Source: Pagrus major
Taxonomy: Eukaryota; Chordata; Actinopteri; Spariformes; Sparidae
NCBI RefSeq assembly: GCF_040436345.1
Contig: NC_133223.1
Span: 8,040,847 to 8,104,846, forward strand
DNA length: 64,000 nt
Direction: 5' to 3'
Both the position numbers and the translations under genes were made by a program. The notes below the pieces were generated by a model. That model was not told where the DNA came from. It saw only the letters and a program-made list of their open reading frames with translations, and searched no databases. This document shows, piece by piece, positions 32,217-46,300 of this stretch. The first letter of the stretch is position 1; each line of letters begins with the position of its first letter.

Positions 32217-33229
32217 TGTGTAACCTGAGTGAATGTTGGTGTCAACACATTTTTAGATTTCAGGCTGTAGCCCGGAGCGTCTCAGTTCATTTTTTATTTC
32301 AAATGGGCATTATCCATAGGTGCAGACCAAAAGGCCACTATATGAAGTTCTGAGCGAGTTAAAGTGACAGCAGATATTCGCAGCTGAAATGTGAGCTCAT
32401 TGACTCCCACTGTACTGTAGTTTAGGGAAGCTAGCAAAGCTTCTATTAATGTTCATACAAAGAGCATTGTGAATCGTGGCCTGCTGCTTTGATTGTATGG
32501 CCATGTAGCAAGCTAGCTTTGGGAGTCAACAGGCATCACGGTCAAAACAAAACTCCAGCAGCACAGTAGTGACCTTGACTTACAAAAGTCTGAACAAACT
32601 GTTCAATTTGGCCTTGTAGATCTAATATGAGTTATGACTCAGCAACACAACACTGATTCTAGTCTTTCCATGATTCCTTGTGCAGTCATGTGTGCAAGCG
32701 AACAGAACCGTAACATATTGGCCAGTCGTCTGTGTAAATATCCCAAGTTTGTGGAAATTCCTGTGAGCCACAATGGTTCATTTAGCAACTTACGAGAGAC
32801 TCTGACATCTCCTCTATCTCAGAAACCACTGGAGAAATTGCAGCGGTGAGGCTAACATGCCCAACATTTGCCAACATTATACAACTGCTGCCAACGTGTT
32901 TATTCATGGGACCAGATGCACCCCTACTATAAGTTATTGTCGGCCCAGTTTAATATGCAACAGAATTCTATACAAAAGGTATTAGGGGGTCCCCGCTCCG
33001 TCTCAATCACCTAAGGGGTCCTTGGCCTGAATAACATTGAATTAACTGATCAGAGGGTAAAGCTGTGTGAACTGTTCTGTGTCATTTCTCACTATTGATC
33101 TCATAAATAGATCAAAAACCCTGTGTCCTCACCAAACTGTGTCCTATGATGACGCACAAGCTGAGAGGAACAAACCGAAGCTAATGAGTTATGTGTTTTT
33201 AATCTTTTTTAGGTCATAAGATGAGAGCT

Positions 33230-34190
33230 GTATGAAATTCAGTACACATGTGTATCACATGGAGGTCGACAAAAAAGTCCCGGGTGCTATGAGCTAAACC
33301 CAACAGGAAATTGGTCATTTTGAATTTGGTGCTCCTTTTTTCGATTTATCGGTGTTGTACTTTACCACAGCTTTAACCTGATCTTATACGTTCTCAGGGT
33401 AATCTTTAGTGATGAAAATGTGCCACTCCAAATTTTAATGATCCACCATGAAACAGGAAGTTAACTCAACTGTACATGGTCCACTTTACCCCAAACTTCA
33501 GATTTATGATGAGAGACTCATCCTGAAGACATTTATATAACAATAATCACATATAGTCATAGCACCACCTAGTGGCAAAAAGGAAATGACATGTTTTATA
33601 CCTTGACGTAATCCTCCGAGCAGGTTGAAGAGATCCACCTCAAATTAGATCAGAAAATGGTACATGGTGAATATTGTGAGTTTTCAGCAGATGCCATTGT
33701 CGTGTCCACGCGCTATTTGCCCTGAAACAGGAACTTAACTCGACTGTACATGGTTAAATCTTAAAAATAAAAGTCCCAGTCTGAGGACTTCTACATCATA
33801 ACTATTTTGAGTTATACACATTGCGCCACCTACTGGCAACAGGAAGTAAACCTTTTCTGACAATCATCATCATTTATATGACATTTTCGTAGTGCAGTCG
33901 TCCCTTGATAGACTTGAGTCTAAAGACTTATTCGTGGTTCTTCTCTCGCACCACATATTGGACGCAGGAACTCACACCGAAGTCCTTTGCACATTGTCCA
34001 ATACACATGAATATTCAGTGGCGTGTCGAATGGTTGGTGTCCTGCGATGGCAAGGGCCCATTCAACAGTGTTTGCAACTTTAATTATCGTTTAGACCTTC
34101 AAAATGATTCTCCATTTGTAATTAACACAAACAGTCACATTTCCCAAATAAAACTGAGTGAAATTATATTATCGAGCCAATTATAAGGCA
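33230..34190 (+). repeat. Fish repeat with an internal tandem duplication
   Basis: The block GAAACAGGAAGTTAACTC with CTGTACATGG at 33450 recurs at 33724, and GCACCACCTAGTGGCAA at 33562 recurs as GCGCCACCTACTGGCAA at 33823. The offsets (261-274 bases) show a diverged tandem dimer. The CGCCACCTACTGGCAACAGGAAG motif is common in fish repeats to my knowledge. No gene. Confidence 0.6.
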
Positions 34191-34784
34191 GCATGATGCA
34201 CCAACAGAAGTGTACAAATGGAATTCCCCTCAAAAAAGATTGTCAAAGCAGATTACTTGTTTACTGTGGTCTGAGAAGGCTCTTGCAACATAGTTAAAGG
34301 CACTATTGAATTATCTATACTGATTGCATAACCTGTGAATATAAAGAAAAATATCCTGTGCTTTTTAGACTCAGCCTCTTTGATGCCTCCCATAAAGCCT
34401 GAGAGAGATTGACTTAACCTCACTGCTCCAGTTGATTCCCATGAATTGCACTGCAGTTCATTTTTCCAGCACCAATATAAAGAGAACTGTTTCTGAGATT
34501 TTGTGGTTTAGAGCAGCATCATCCTGATTCATTAAAAAGTAAATAATGACTGACAGCAAGAAGCCTCTAGATTACATTTATGTACCTTGTAAATATAACA
34601 CAAGCTCAGTCAGTTACTGTCACAGGAAAAATAAATGTTGGATTGTGTATATTTATATTGATATTCAGTGTTTTGAGATGAAAATAAAATGTTGATTATG
34701 ATCTACATGTTACAAGAAGAACCACATTATTGACTGTCAGAGAAGTTCCATCCTACAGGTGCACAACTGTTATAACACAAACAT

Positions 34785-34813
34785 GAACACACACACACAC
34801 ACACACACACACA
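34785..34813 (+). repeat. AC dinucleotide microsatellite
   Basis: Uninterrupted (AC)n run of about 29 bases. Confidence 0.85.
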
Positions 34814-36308
34814 TTCTTTGGTAAATCTGATGCAAGTGCATGATGATGAAACTACCCTTGAGACTTCATCCTTCACCTCTAGATAAGACAACAGACAGTG
34901 AGACAGCGGTGATATCAACTGCTCTGCCAAGGACTACAAATACTGAAAAGCAGATGGCCACAATACATGAGTAGGCTTTGTGATGCATGAAATATTATTG
35001 AGAATACAAAATCAGTGTTGACCTGAAAACCCTGAAACACTCAGAGTTTCCTCCATGAGCCAGTGTATCATTAACTGATCAATCCTTGATTTGGCCATCT
35101 GGCAGACAGATGAGACCTTGAAATGTCAAATCTTGTTTTCCTTAGCTGATCTAGCCATGTACCTTCGTCGGGAGTTGAAAGCACTTGGTTTAATGAATAT
35201 ACAAGAGTACGAATCTGATCCACTCATCTTTCCCTTTAAAGAAACCCTGTAAAGCTGTTCCTCTGAATTTCTAAGCAGAGCAGTAAAAAGGGTCCGATGT
35301 ACTGCACTTCAAAGCAAAGATCTCCTGTTCTCTCTGCTGCTGTTGTTGGGCACTTTGAAGATAAAAGTTTAAAATATACAAAAAGGGAATTAGCAGTGTT
35401 ACATAATGCTGAGTTTTGTTCAAGAGAAAGAGACACTCCACAGAGTGTAGGCGTAAACAAAAAGGATATGCTTCAAATGAAAGAAAAGTGTTGACTAGCA
35501 GCCGACTGGAACAGAACCAGTCTCAAACTAAAGCAGCTTTTACACATCAGTCTCTTTTTAATTAAATGTGTATTGTTATAGATGAAACTACCGAATAGCA
35601 TAGAAAAGCTGCTAAAATTAGCTTTTACTTGACAACATTAAAATGCTGCTAACATGTATGCATCACAGAGTACAATTATATACACACTAATATGATAAAT
35701 ATAACACTAAATTGAGCCATCTGGCAAAATTAGTACTTTTACTTCTTTGGTATTTTGCTGCCAATACTTGAGTAGATTTACTAATGTAAGATATCGATTG
35801 TGGGAAAGTATAAGTAGTATAAGTAATAGTCTGAGTAGTTTAACACTGAGTCCTGTATCAGTGTATCAGTTCATCTTGGTGAATGTGTCTTCAGAATGAG
35901 GCTGTGTATCACATGCTGTGTCGGCCTTTCCCCTGTAACAAACTGCTTTTTCTAGTTAAATTAAATATTGCGACTGTCCTTGGTATGTAAAACATTCCCA
36001 GCCCCATTTCATCTAGCTCAAGAATGCATCACATTCTTCCAAAGTAAAGCCCATCCTCTTTTTTTTCAGGCTGCCTTGGAGCAGATTATTTGTTTTTTTC
36101 AAGTCCAGATTTGGCTTTACAAAAGGTGGACGTGTTGAGGCTTGGAGGGCAGAAGGTGCTGTCGTTCTCCTGCAGACAGAACCAAAACATCCACGAACAA
36201 ACGCTGTATTCTTTTTTTCACTTTCAGCTTTTTCTTTCGAGAGGCTCTTCAAAAGCCTTATTTGAAGAGGATTTTTTTGTTCTCATACCAAGAGAGAATT
36301 AACCTGTG

Positions 36309-38342
36309 ATGTCTCTGAGAGGTGATGTGTGCGTGGTGACTGGAGCCGCTGGATTCCTGGGCAAGAGGCTGGTGAGGCTGCTGCTGGAGGAGGAGAACAT
36401 GGCTGAGATTCGGCTGGTGGACAAACACGTACCGCCCAAACTTTTACACACTCTGGAGGGTAAAATCTGTGTTCTTACAAATTACTCATCTTTGTCTCTA
36501 ATATTTATTCTTAATATTATGAGGCTGTAGAACACTGATATCATGGGAACACTTTGTGATGCCAGTAGTTTCACTTGTTTTATTTTATATAGACTTAATC
36601 GAATACAGGAAGCCTCACTGAGAACCAAAGTTTTCCAGGAGTGTCCAAGACAGATCAGGCAGTGATTACAGACACAGTGTTTTGTATTATCTGTGACTGC
36701 TTCACAGATGTGACTGCAGTAATAAATCTATCTCAGGTTAAAAAGACACAAGAATACACTGTTGACATGACTGTTTCATATGATAACCAAGCCTTATATT
36801 GTGTTAATGGATGGGAGTTTATTCTTGATGTTCTGTGTGTCAGACTGTAGAGGGGACACAAAGTTGAGTACATTTGAAGGGGACATCAGAGACGGAGATT
36901 TCCTGAAAAAAACCTGTCGAGGTGCATCAACCGTCTTCCACATCGCATCCATCATTGACGTTAATGATTCAGTGGAGCGCAGTGAGATATACGGGGTCAA
37001 TGTCAAAGGTAAGGCAGCCGCTTTAATCCACTGAAACCTCTGCTGCGAGGCTACATACTTCGTCCATAGAACTGACTGAATTATTTTAATTCATTGACTT
37101 ATTTACACTCACTGGTACATTTTACTATTTGCCATACAGTGACTTTTTCTTGCATACCAGCACTTCTCACAAGCTACCATTACTCTTTTCTGCTCCCTCC
37201 ATATAGGTTCTCTGAGCTAATCATAAACTGCATTACCAGGGTGCACTACATAACGCTTATGTTTTACATTCTTGCCTACCTTGCTTAGTTTGTGATACAC
37301 ACTAAAAGTAGAGACAGTATTCAGGGACGCACACGGCAACATAGTCGACTGACCATTGAGAGCACAGGAGAAAATCCTGGTTCTCCTAATGGCCAGTCTT
37401 ACCATCCCACCCCACGGGAATACTGGCACTAAATCTTTTCCACTTCAAGAACTGCTCCTATGAGATAAGGTAGACAGTCATGAAGAGTTTCTTAGTTATT
37501 TTATGAACTATGAAGAGTGTCCTTGCTTTGCAGGAACGCAGCTGCTTCTGGAGGCATGTATTCAAGAGAACGTGGTGTCCTTCATCTACACCAGCACCAT
37601 AGAGGTGTTGGGACCAAACTCCCAGGGTGAACCTATATATAACGGCAACGAGGACACAGTTTACGACTGTGCTCTGAAGTTTAACTACAGCAAGACCAAA
37701 CTGGAGGCAGAGCAGAGAACCCTGCAGGCGCACAGTGAGGTGCTCCAAAATGGAGGTCGACTGGCCACCTGCGCCCTCAGACCTATGTATATTTACGGGG
37801 AGGGCTGCCGCTTCCTGCTGGGCCACATGTGTGATGGGATAAGAAACAAGGATGTTCTCTATCGTATGTCTCTACCTGACGCCCTAGTGAATCCTGTCTA
37901 TGTGGGAAACGTGGCTGCGGCCCACCTCCAAGCAGCCCGCAGCCTCAAAGATCCACAAAAAAGAAGTGTTGTTGGAGGAAAGTTCTATTACATTTCTGAT
38001 GACACACCACATGTGAGTTATTCAGACTTTAACTACGTCATGATGTCACCTCTGGGCTTCAGCATTAAAGAGAAACTCCCGGTGCCTCTCAGCCTCTTCT
38101 ACGTCATCTGCTTCCTATGGGAGGCTCTCTGCATGATGATCCGACCTTTCGTACGCGTCGTCCCGCCACTGAACCGCCAGCTTCTCACCATGTTGAACAC
38201 GCCTTTCAGCTTCAACTATCAGAAGGCGAAGAGGGACCTGGGATATGTCCCCAGATACACCTGGGAGGAAGCACGCAAACTCACCATTGAATGGCTCGCC
38301 TCACAGCTGCCAATGGAAAGAGAAAGAATAAGAGCTAAATAA
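36309..38342 (+). CDS. hsd3b1: 3-beta-hydroxysteroid dehydrogenase / Delta5-4 isomerase
   Basis: Coding exons 36309-36459, 36844-37008 and 37534-38342 join to 374 codons plus TAA (human HSD3B1 is 373). The enzyme converts 3-beta-hydroxy-5-ene steroids to 3-keto-4-ene steroids with NAD+, in ER and mitochondrial membranes, a required step to progesterone, androgens and corticoids. The start MSLRGDVCVVTGAAGFLG carries the Rossmann GxxGxxG (Gly12, Gly15, Gly18). The catalytic Tyr-x3-Lys is Tyr157/Lys161, after TSTIEV near 125-130. Conserved LRPMYIYGEG, NPVYVGNVAAAH and YYISDDTPH blocks follow. A hydrophobic segment at about 288-308 fits the family's membrane anchor. The first acceptor after intron 1, at 36844, is required; the next AG, seven bases on, would give an early stop. 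The family has several paralogs, so the number 1 is less sure than the family. AATAAA at 38482 may end the transcript. Confidence 0.94.
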
Positions 38343-38481
38343 TCTATGTAAAGTTGTTAGTACTATCACTCGCCGAATAATAGATAAATATACAATAAGT
38401 ATGTTTGTAAAATATCAGTTTGTCTGTTTGTGACCTTGTGTTTTTATGCATGACTAACACCATTGTCCTGTGGGGACAAAC

Positions 38482-38487
38482 AATAAA
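38482..38487 (+). terminator. hsd3b1 polyadenylation signal
   Basis: AATAAA 140 bases after the hsd3b1 stop codon. Confidence 0.5.
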
Positions 38488-40333
38488 AACAAAAGTTCAG
38501 TGAAAGTAAACGTGAAGAACTCATTCAAACACATGGTGGGCATCACTGCTGATGATTTTTTAAAAGCACTATTGGTTTTTTCTTTTGTTGTTTGTTTTTT
38601 TGTATTATCATGGCATCTTTCAGATAATTTGGAAATGTTTAGCATTTCTTTGTGTTTGTTAATCTGATATTACCACTAGGAGCCACCAAATTCACTCCTA
38701 CTCCCCTGGGATTAAAGGTCCAGTGTGTGCGATTTAGGTTGATTTAGTGCCAGAAATGGAACATGATATTCGTAATTATATTTTCGTTAATGGATCATCT
38801 CTTGCTCTAATAATGCATTTTTGATACCTTAGAATGAGCCTTGTATATCTATAGATGGAGCGGGTCCTTTTCCACAGATTCTGCCATGTTGCACGACTAT
38901 GTTTCTCCAGTAGCCCAGAAAAGGCAAACCAAACACTGGATCTAAAGCATTTCGGGTTTTTAGCAGCCCCCGTGGGAAAGGCTGAGATGAGGGGTGTTCA
39001 GTTGGTTGCAACCACATCGCTAGATGCCACTAAATCCTACAGACTGGACCTTTAAACTGAAAATAAATTGCATTTACTCCTCGCTTCTTAAGCACTCAGA
39101 TAGTTACCTCAACTTCAGAAGAGACGATTTAAGGTAGACAGTAGAGTAAGTGGTCGAGGCAGGTAGAGGAGAGTCATAACACACTTAACGACAAAACTTT
39201 AGATCTTGTTGCTTTGACTCATGACTCATGTTCTGTATGACCTGTTGTTCCTGTACTGTATTGCGATATGTTGTGTATGTGATTAAAGTTTATAGTGAAA
39301 AAAACTTCCTCACTGATTGTATATTTTCATTTAAACCTAGTTTATTTATTTATTTACTGTCCACTCATTATGTATGAAGCATGCAGACTTGTATGGAAAA
39401 TCTAAATAATTAACATTATTATTCATAGTTAAAATGTGTTTTATGACTGCCAACTGCAAAATGTAAAAATGACCCAGTTTCCTTGAAATGAATGACACTT
39501 TTTGTGTAATTACTTTAAGACTAGAGGCAAGATCCAGTGAAACCTATTGTTTATTCATAACTGTGGCTAATTACGTAATCATTTTAAAAAACACACACAC
39601 AATTATAATCAAATAAGATAAACTGATTAAAGATTAAAGATTAAATCAAAGAAATTCCGCTGAGTATTTTCCTGCATATTTACAAAGAGCATTGTTTATG
39701 TAATGGTGGAACATTGATTCAGATAATTGATTTTCTCAGAGACAACGGGGTTAGCTCTCCCCACTTTCTATTACACACTTCTCCAACACACACACAACTG
39801 TAGACAACCACACACCAACACACGAACCAGTGGGCAGCCAGGCCAGAGTCCAGCATTTAAAACAAACAGCCATTGAATACCAATGAGGTCATGGATTCAC
39901 CGCCAGGCAAAGAGCTTCAACCACTTGACGGCTCAGTGGGAACCCAGTCTGGAAAAAAAAAAATCACCCACTCACAAATGTGATGACTGAGTAGAAGGAC
40001 AAGGGAACAGCTTGTTGTGGATCTGCTCAGGCTTAAAGTGGAGATTTACAAGAAAACAACCATAGCAAACCCTGCTGGGATCATTAGAAACATTTGTTTT
40101 TGAAACCTTCTGGATGGTTTTATGTGGATTCCTGCCTTGCTTCATGACCAATGTTTGCCAGTTAAAGTAGTCGTGCCAGAGTTACAGCACTGCACAGAGC
40201 TGGGATTTTCTCAAGCTAAAAGCTGATCTCCATCCACCAATCTGGGGCTAAACAGAGCAGCTGAGCACAGTTAAGCGCCAACTAAAGCTCCCAGGCAGTC
40301 ACTCTCCCCATTCAGCTCTCTGTTACTACAGAA
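38488..40333. other. Region between hsd3b1 and pla1a
   Basis: Apart from the piggyBac-like MITE at 38712-39055 I see no gene or RNA. The bases before the pla1a ATG show no clear TATA box. Confidence 0.5.
38712..39055. mobile_element. piggyBac-like MITE with TTAA ends
   Basis: The left end TTAAAGGTCCAGTGTGT and the inverse of the right end (TTAAAGGTCCAGTCTGT) match over about 25 bases with few mismatches. TTAA lies at both edges (38712-38715 and 39052-39055), the target site of piggyBac transposases. It has no coding capacity. A diverged copy lies at 25460-25665. Confidence 0.75.
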
Positions 40334-43300
40334 ATGCCTTGGGAACACAAAACGGTCCTCCTCAGTGTTTTGACAGTCTGCATCACATCTCTGGTGGTGG
40401 GTAAGTGGCCTGCTCATGAAGGAGGTTTTTCATTCTGCATCATTTATTTGGTATTTTTTGTGCAATAGTTCCAAACAAATATGCCAACATGCTTGATTGA
40501 AACAGAAAAGATGGACTTAGATTTGTTAGGAACCTGTGCAAAAGTCCTTTCAGAACACAGTGATACTATGATGACTTAACAGCGCATTAGTACCAGTGTT
40601 GTAAAGAGAACCCAAAAGTCAGACTAAAAAAAAAATAAAGTTATTGTGTTAAATATTACTTTAGTCTTTGAGTGTCTGATGTATATTCTGTATACCATGG
40701 GACGACAGATTATTGGTGTAACAGATTATCATATTTGATATTCAGCATTTTACAGATTATTTTTAAAATCATATATAATTATATATAATTTTTTAAAATG
40801 AGCTGCTTTGGTGCTTTGGCTCTGATGCAGCTTGCAATTAAAGTAACTGGTAATTGAAGTTATCAACAAATGTGGAGTAAAAAGACAATTTTGAGGTACT
40901 TTAATAATTTACTTAAGTACACTTGATTAGAAGTACTGTACAGTTACAGTTATATTCCATCACTGGTACTTAATATAATACAGCACTGAGAAACAATTCA
41001 ATCATCCAAGCAAATCAAATTCGCTAATTGAGAATCTGACATGGTATTTGAGTAGTGCATTAAGTGCAGTGCTGTATGGGCCGTCACGAACACAAATTTC
41101 ATCATTGCACCCAGTAAACACATTGAATCAAGACCTTCTGACAGAAAAAATGTTTTTGTTTTTTTACAATATGAAACTATAGAATTGACTTTGTATTAAC
41201 AATGATTTTTTTAATCACGATTAAAGGTCCTATTTGTAAGAAAAATAGATTTTTGAGTCTCACTCCCAACTTGTCAAAACGGCCTGTCCTACAATCCCAA
41301 ATCCATCGGTATTTGACATGTTGGGAATGAGACTCACTTTTCTTACAAATAGCACCTTTAAGGTCAAACCATGACACACTGTGTATCACAGTATCACTGA
41401 TGAGAATACATTGACTTGTTTCCATATAAACATAGTTCATATCTATATGTGGTACTGTATGCACAATCTGATATCGCAGTGTTTCTGTCATTCCCAAACG
41501 TCATAATAGATGTTGCTCCATGGATCTTCATTGCATCTGACAAATCACATTTTTTCTTAGCTTTGCGACTGAGGAAAATGACAGGAAATATACACAAGGG
41601 AGAAGTTTTCCTTTCTGACACCTGATTAACATTGTGAAAGGGTCACTTTGAACCCACAGCATCTTTTCCACCACCTAACCAGGTATTCTTGTTGCCTAAA
41701 CCTAACCAAACAGCAACAGAAAACTCGGGGGAAGAAAAACGGAAATTAATGAGTGAACTTGCAGTATAAGAATATGTTCCCATCAGGACACACACCCATG
41801 TCTCCTCAGTGAGATCCCTATACTTAATCCAGCAATAACATTTTCCTCCAGATGCAGATTATATCGCTTTATGGTCAGTCGCAATGATGATCCAGGGAGA
41901 GTATTGATTATGATGTCTAGGAACAACACCAACATGGTGATATCAGATGCACAAGTATTGTGCATTATTAGAGATAGTAAGATCTTCCAGATTGTTTGAA
42001 TTCAGCATCAGATGGTGTGTGATGTGATGCATGAGACCAACACTCAATGTTTAACCCAGTTAGTACAACATTATTTCCCTGTAATGGACTAGGTGTAGAG
42101 GAGAGGCAGAAAGATGAGTGTGCTGACCTGAACAACACCACCTGGCTGGAGTATCGGCAGCAGAGAGTCAAGGTGCAGGTCCAGTACCTGCTGCTGACCA
42201 GGAGAAACATGGACTGTGCACAGATGTTCACACAGGAGACTCTCACTGACACACAGCAGCCCTCCTACTTCAACACGTCCCTGCCCACCAAGGTCATCAT
42301 CCACGGGTACAGGTGAGGAGAAAACCCTCAGAGGCCCTGAAAACTTTCAGTCTAAGTGAGCCTCCAACAATGAGTCCTATCATGTCTTTAGACAGATTTC
42401 TACATTTGTGTTTTTGTTTGTGCGATTCTAACTGGTTTGAAGTGAGTGGGGCTCGTGCACCAATCAGGATTCGGAGATATTTATGAGAATTTGATGACAG
42501 TCGACGTCACTGTGAGTCAGATCTAAACAAACCACACCCACACAGACAAGCAGGTTAGCTGAGTTTGTGAGGGTAACTTTAATTGCAGTTTATTCAATCA
42601 TAAATATTTAATGTTTGAGAGAAATACTTTGAAACCAAGTTTTCAAACATACTTACGTAACCCCAGCCCAAAAGCCCTCAAACCTAAATTAAGCTGGGAG
42701 TTGTTTTTGGAAAGTCCCACAAAGTGAAAGCACTTTTCTTCTAGTTACAGCTTCAGCTGTACGCTGTAAAATAAATAAATAAATAACTATTAGTCTTAAG
42801 TTGTGTTTACTACCTGACCCTACTCCACTCGACCCCCACAGGGCCATGGGCAGCAAGCCGTCCTGGGTGAAGGAGCTGGGCCGGGCCCTGCTCAGGGTGC
42901 AGGATGTGAACGTTCTGGTGGTGGACTGGGTGTACGGTGCCTCATTTGCCTATAACCTGGTGGTGGAAAACTACAAAGAAGTGGCTGTGCAGATCTCTGT
43001 CGTCATCAACCAGCTGCAGGTGAGATGTTACCTGACATTCATCATTTACTGCCATTTTCAGTTGCTGATAGTTGTATATAATAACATCTGAATATAGCTA
43101 ATTAAGATATAATTAAAGCTGCTGTAAGTGATATTTTCTAATTGAAGTAAGTGTTAAATAGCTCTATATTCCAACTGTTCCACTTCCACTTCCACTGTTA
43201 CAGAGTGTTTGGTCAGTAATCATGTCTCTCCTCCTCCTCCTGCTCATGCAGTAAAGAGAAAAGAAATGTTCTGGTATCCCTGCTTACTTTATCCAATCAG

Positions 43301-46300
43301 GACACAGAACTCCATAAATAGGTGGTCCTGTCTGGTCGGGAATGTAGATTACAGCTGCACATTCATGTGGTGGCGTAGAGAGGAGAGAGGGGATTGCTGA
43401 CCGCAAAATGGACTAGTTCAGTGGACTAGTAGTGCAATAAAACGTCAGCATTCACAGCAGTCTTTTATTTAATCAATCAAGAGACCTGTGAACAAACATA
43501 TATAAACCTACATGCAGCATAAAGGCACATGATACCACAGAATTCTAATACCAACTTACAAAATTACAGCTGGCATTCAGAATGAGGGAAGTATGATAAA
43601 AAAAATGTTCCAATGAATGAAAAAAGATAAAGAGATCGAGCTTGTATCCCTTAATAACAACTTACATTAATAACTAATTGATTGAATATTATAAAATAAT
43701 CGTTAATGGTAACAGGAAAGCTTATCCTCCTTATCTTTTGAAGTACTATGTAACATTTTTGCATCAAAATGTCTAAAAAAATGACCGGACCTGTGATGAA
43801 TATCTTGTTGAGTTGTGTAATTACATTATCCCAAATGTTTCCAACAATGTTCAAACCCAAAATCCAAACGGTCCATTTCATTTGGTTGTGGTGTACACCA
43901 TTTCCTGTGGTTTTCTCATGTTTCCTCAAAACGGTGTGAAACAGTAATCACAACAGAAATGCTGTGTCAGCACTGAACAACACCCAACCAACAGCAGCAT
44001 GTATAAACCCCACAGTATTAAAAAGGCAGTGTGCTTGCGTAAAATAACACAGCGTTGTTTCTGTTTAACAGCAGCCTTTGTTGAGGCTGAAAATGGCCAA
44101 CATGATACATCAGAGTGAGGAAGGAAAATCTGCAGCTTGACTAAAGATACATTACAGCATCTGTGAACATTTCTGCCTGAGTCACGTCAGATTTAATCAG
44201 CAATGATGTTTGTTTAACAATGAAGACAACAGCTCCCATGATCCCACGCTGCTTCAAAACATCATCAGGCTACATCTTTTGTTTTCATTGTTTCGATTAA
44301 GAAGCCCCTAGTGGCAGAAGTTATATACTGTGTATTTAAGGGTCATTGTTTTTGCAGTTTTAATTTAATGGAAGCTTTCTGGTTACCAAACCAAACAGCA
44401 TGAATTAAATATAAGCTGTTGAGAACAGCAAAATAAGTATTAATCAAAGGCTTCTTGTCTGATAGCAATGCACTAGCATATTACTACTATATAACATATT
44501 TATATATATAACATATTATTCCTTTTAATACAGCAAAGACACAGAGGCACACAGTAAACTCATAGTTCCCACAGTCACATAGAAACTGTTTCAGGTGAAA
44601 ATAAAAACGATGAAGGTTGCCACGTTCTTGTCCAACAGAAACATGGATGCAAACTAGAGTCCTTCCACTTCATCGGGATCAGTCTCGGAGCACATGTTGC
44701 TGGTTTCGTGGGGACTCTTTTCGAGGGAAAGATAGGAAGAATCACAGGTGAGTCCAGACCACCTCCATATGAGTACATAAGTCTTTTCTGAGGACTGATT
44801 GTTTTGTTGCAATGTAAAGGTGAAGTGTCCTAATGTCTGACTTTGATTTTGTAAAAATGTGTGAACAAAAAAATATTTAGAGAAGATAATTCAAGTTTTG
44901 CTGAACAGATCTCAGCCCTGCTACATCTGTGCACCACTTCAGATTTAAGAAACAAATTTACTAGATGAATACCAAAACCATGAGCACTTGCACAATATTG
45001 TTATAATGTGAAAAATAACAATATGGTGCCAGCAGCTGTTATTCTGCTGCTATGAAAGAGGCAGACGGTGAAGGTGTCCACAGCTCAGCAGTCTCTCACA
45101 GCCTGAATGTGTTTCGGCGTGACCTTGGAAGATTAGCTGGGCTCTTCAAAGGACAACGGCACTTTGATAAGAGCCACTCTGAAGCTGTGTGGAGAGGCCC
45201 AGTCCTCTCGTCTCCAGAACACACCACCCAACACAATACGCCACTGTTCACTTGTTTATATCGTGTTCTTTCTGTCTGAGAGGAGAGGCTGGTGCAAGTT
45301 TGGCTGTAAGAACAACACAGCAGAGTCACAGCTGCTGACTGGAATCTGGTCATTCACTAAAAAAAGAAATCTTCCACAGATCAAATAAATGGTAATAATA
45401 AATATTTACTGCTGAGAAGATCGCAAATAAATATGATATAAATCAATATGACCAAACTATCGCCAGCTCCCAAAAACTGTTCATTTTGCTTGCTAGTACC
45501 TAGAGGTCAGTACAGCTCTTTCTCAACACTAAAAGGTTCAGGACCTTCAAAGTTTTGAGAAATACCAAACATCCCTGAATGCATGTGTGTTTGCTTTCCC
45601 ATCACTGTCTCATTAAGATTAGGTACAGTAAATGAAGAGGAAGTAACAGGAAAAGAGAAAGAGTTCAGTATGAAGCAAGACAATTTAGCAAAGTGTAAAT
45701 GTAATTGTTTACATTACAATTGTAATTAATTACATCTAAAAGAATCTATGCAACACTCAATCATTTATGCATTTATTGTATCTCCATTGTCTTTTCACAT
45801 TTACTTCTCTTGCTGCTGCCGTGCATATCCACTGTTGCTCTTTTCTAAAAACCACAACTTTTATTCTCACAAAGCGAAGGTCCATCCTGTAAAACTTCAG
45901 CCAAAGACACTTCAATAAGGGTACAGCCTACAACAACAACAAAAAAAACAACCATAAACCAGGCTCCTCAAATAAAGATGCTGCTAAAGTTGTCATGTTA
46001 TAGGAAGAAATGCTTAGAATTGTATTAATGAACCAGTGTGAACAATTTAGTGACATCACATGAATACTGACTTTCTATACTTTCCGGGGATTATACACAA
46101 ATGAAAACACAATAATGAATATTATATTACATTTCTGCCAATTGATCTCCCTGAATCCCACACATTTGACCTTTAAAACATAAAACCATTGAACTATAAC
46201 AAAACACTGTCTACTTAAAGGCTACAATAAACTGATTACTAAAGGAAAATGATCCTCCTGACTGATTATCTTCTCCACTGTACCTTAAAACTGAGCTCTC

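Larger units (their letters stand above)
32217..36308. other. Region between klhl and hsd3b1
   Basis: No coding exon is recognised. It contains a tandem dispersed repeat (33230-34190), an AC microsatellite (34785-34813), and just before hsd3b1 a pyrimidine tract with CAG at 36067-36069 that could be an acceptor for a 5' non-coding exon. Confidence 0.5.
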
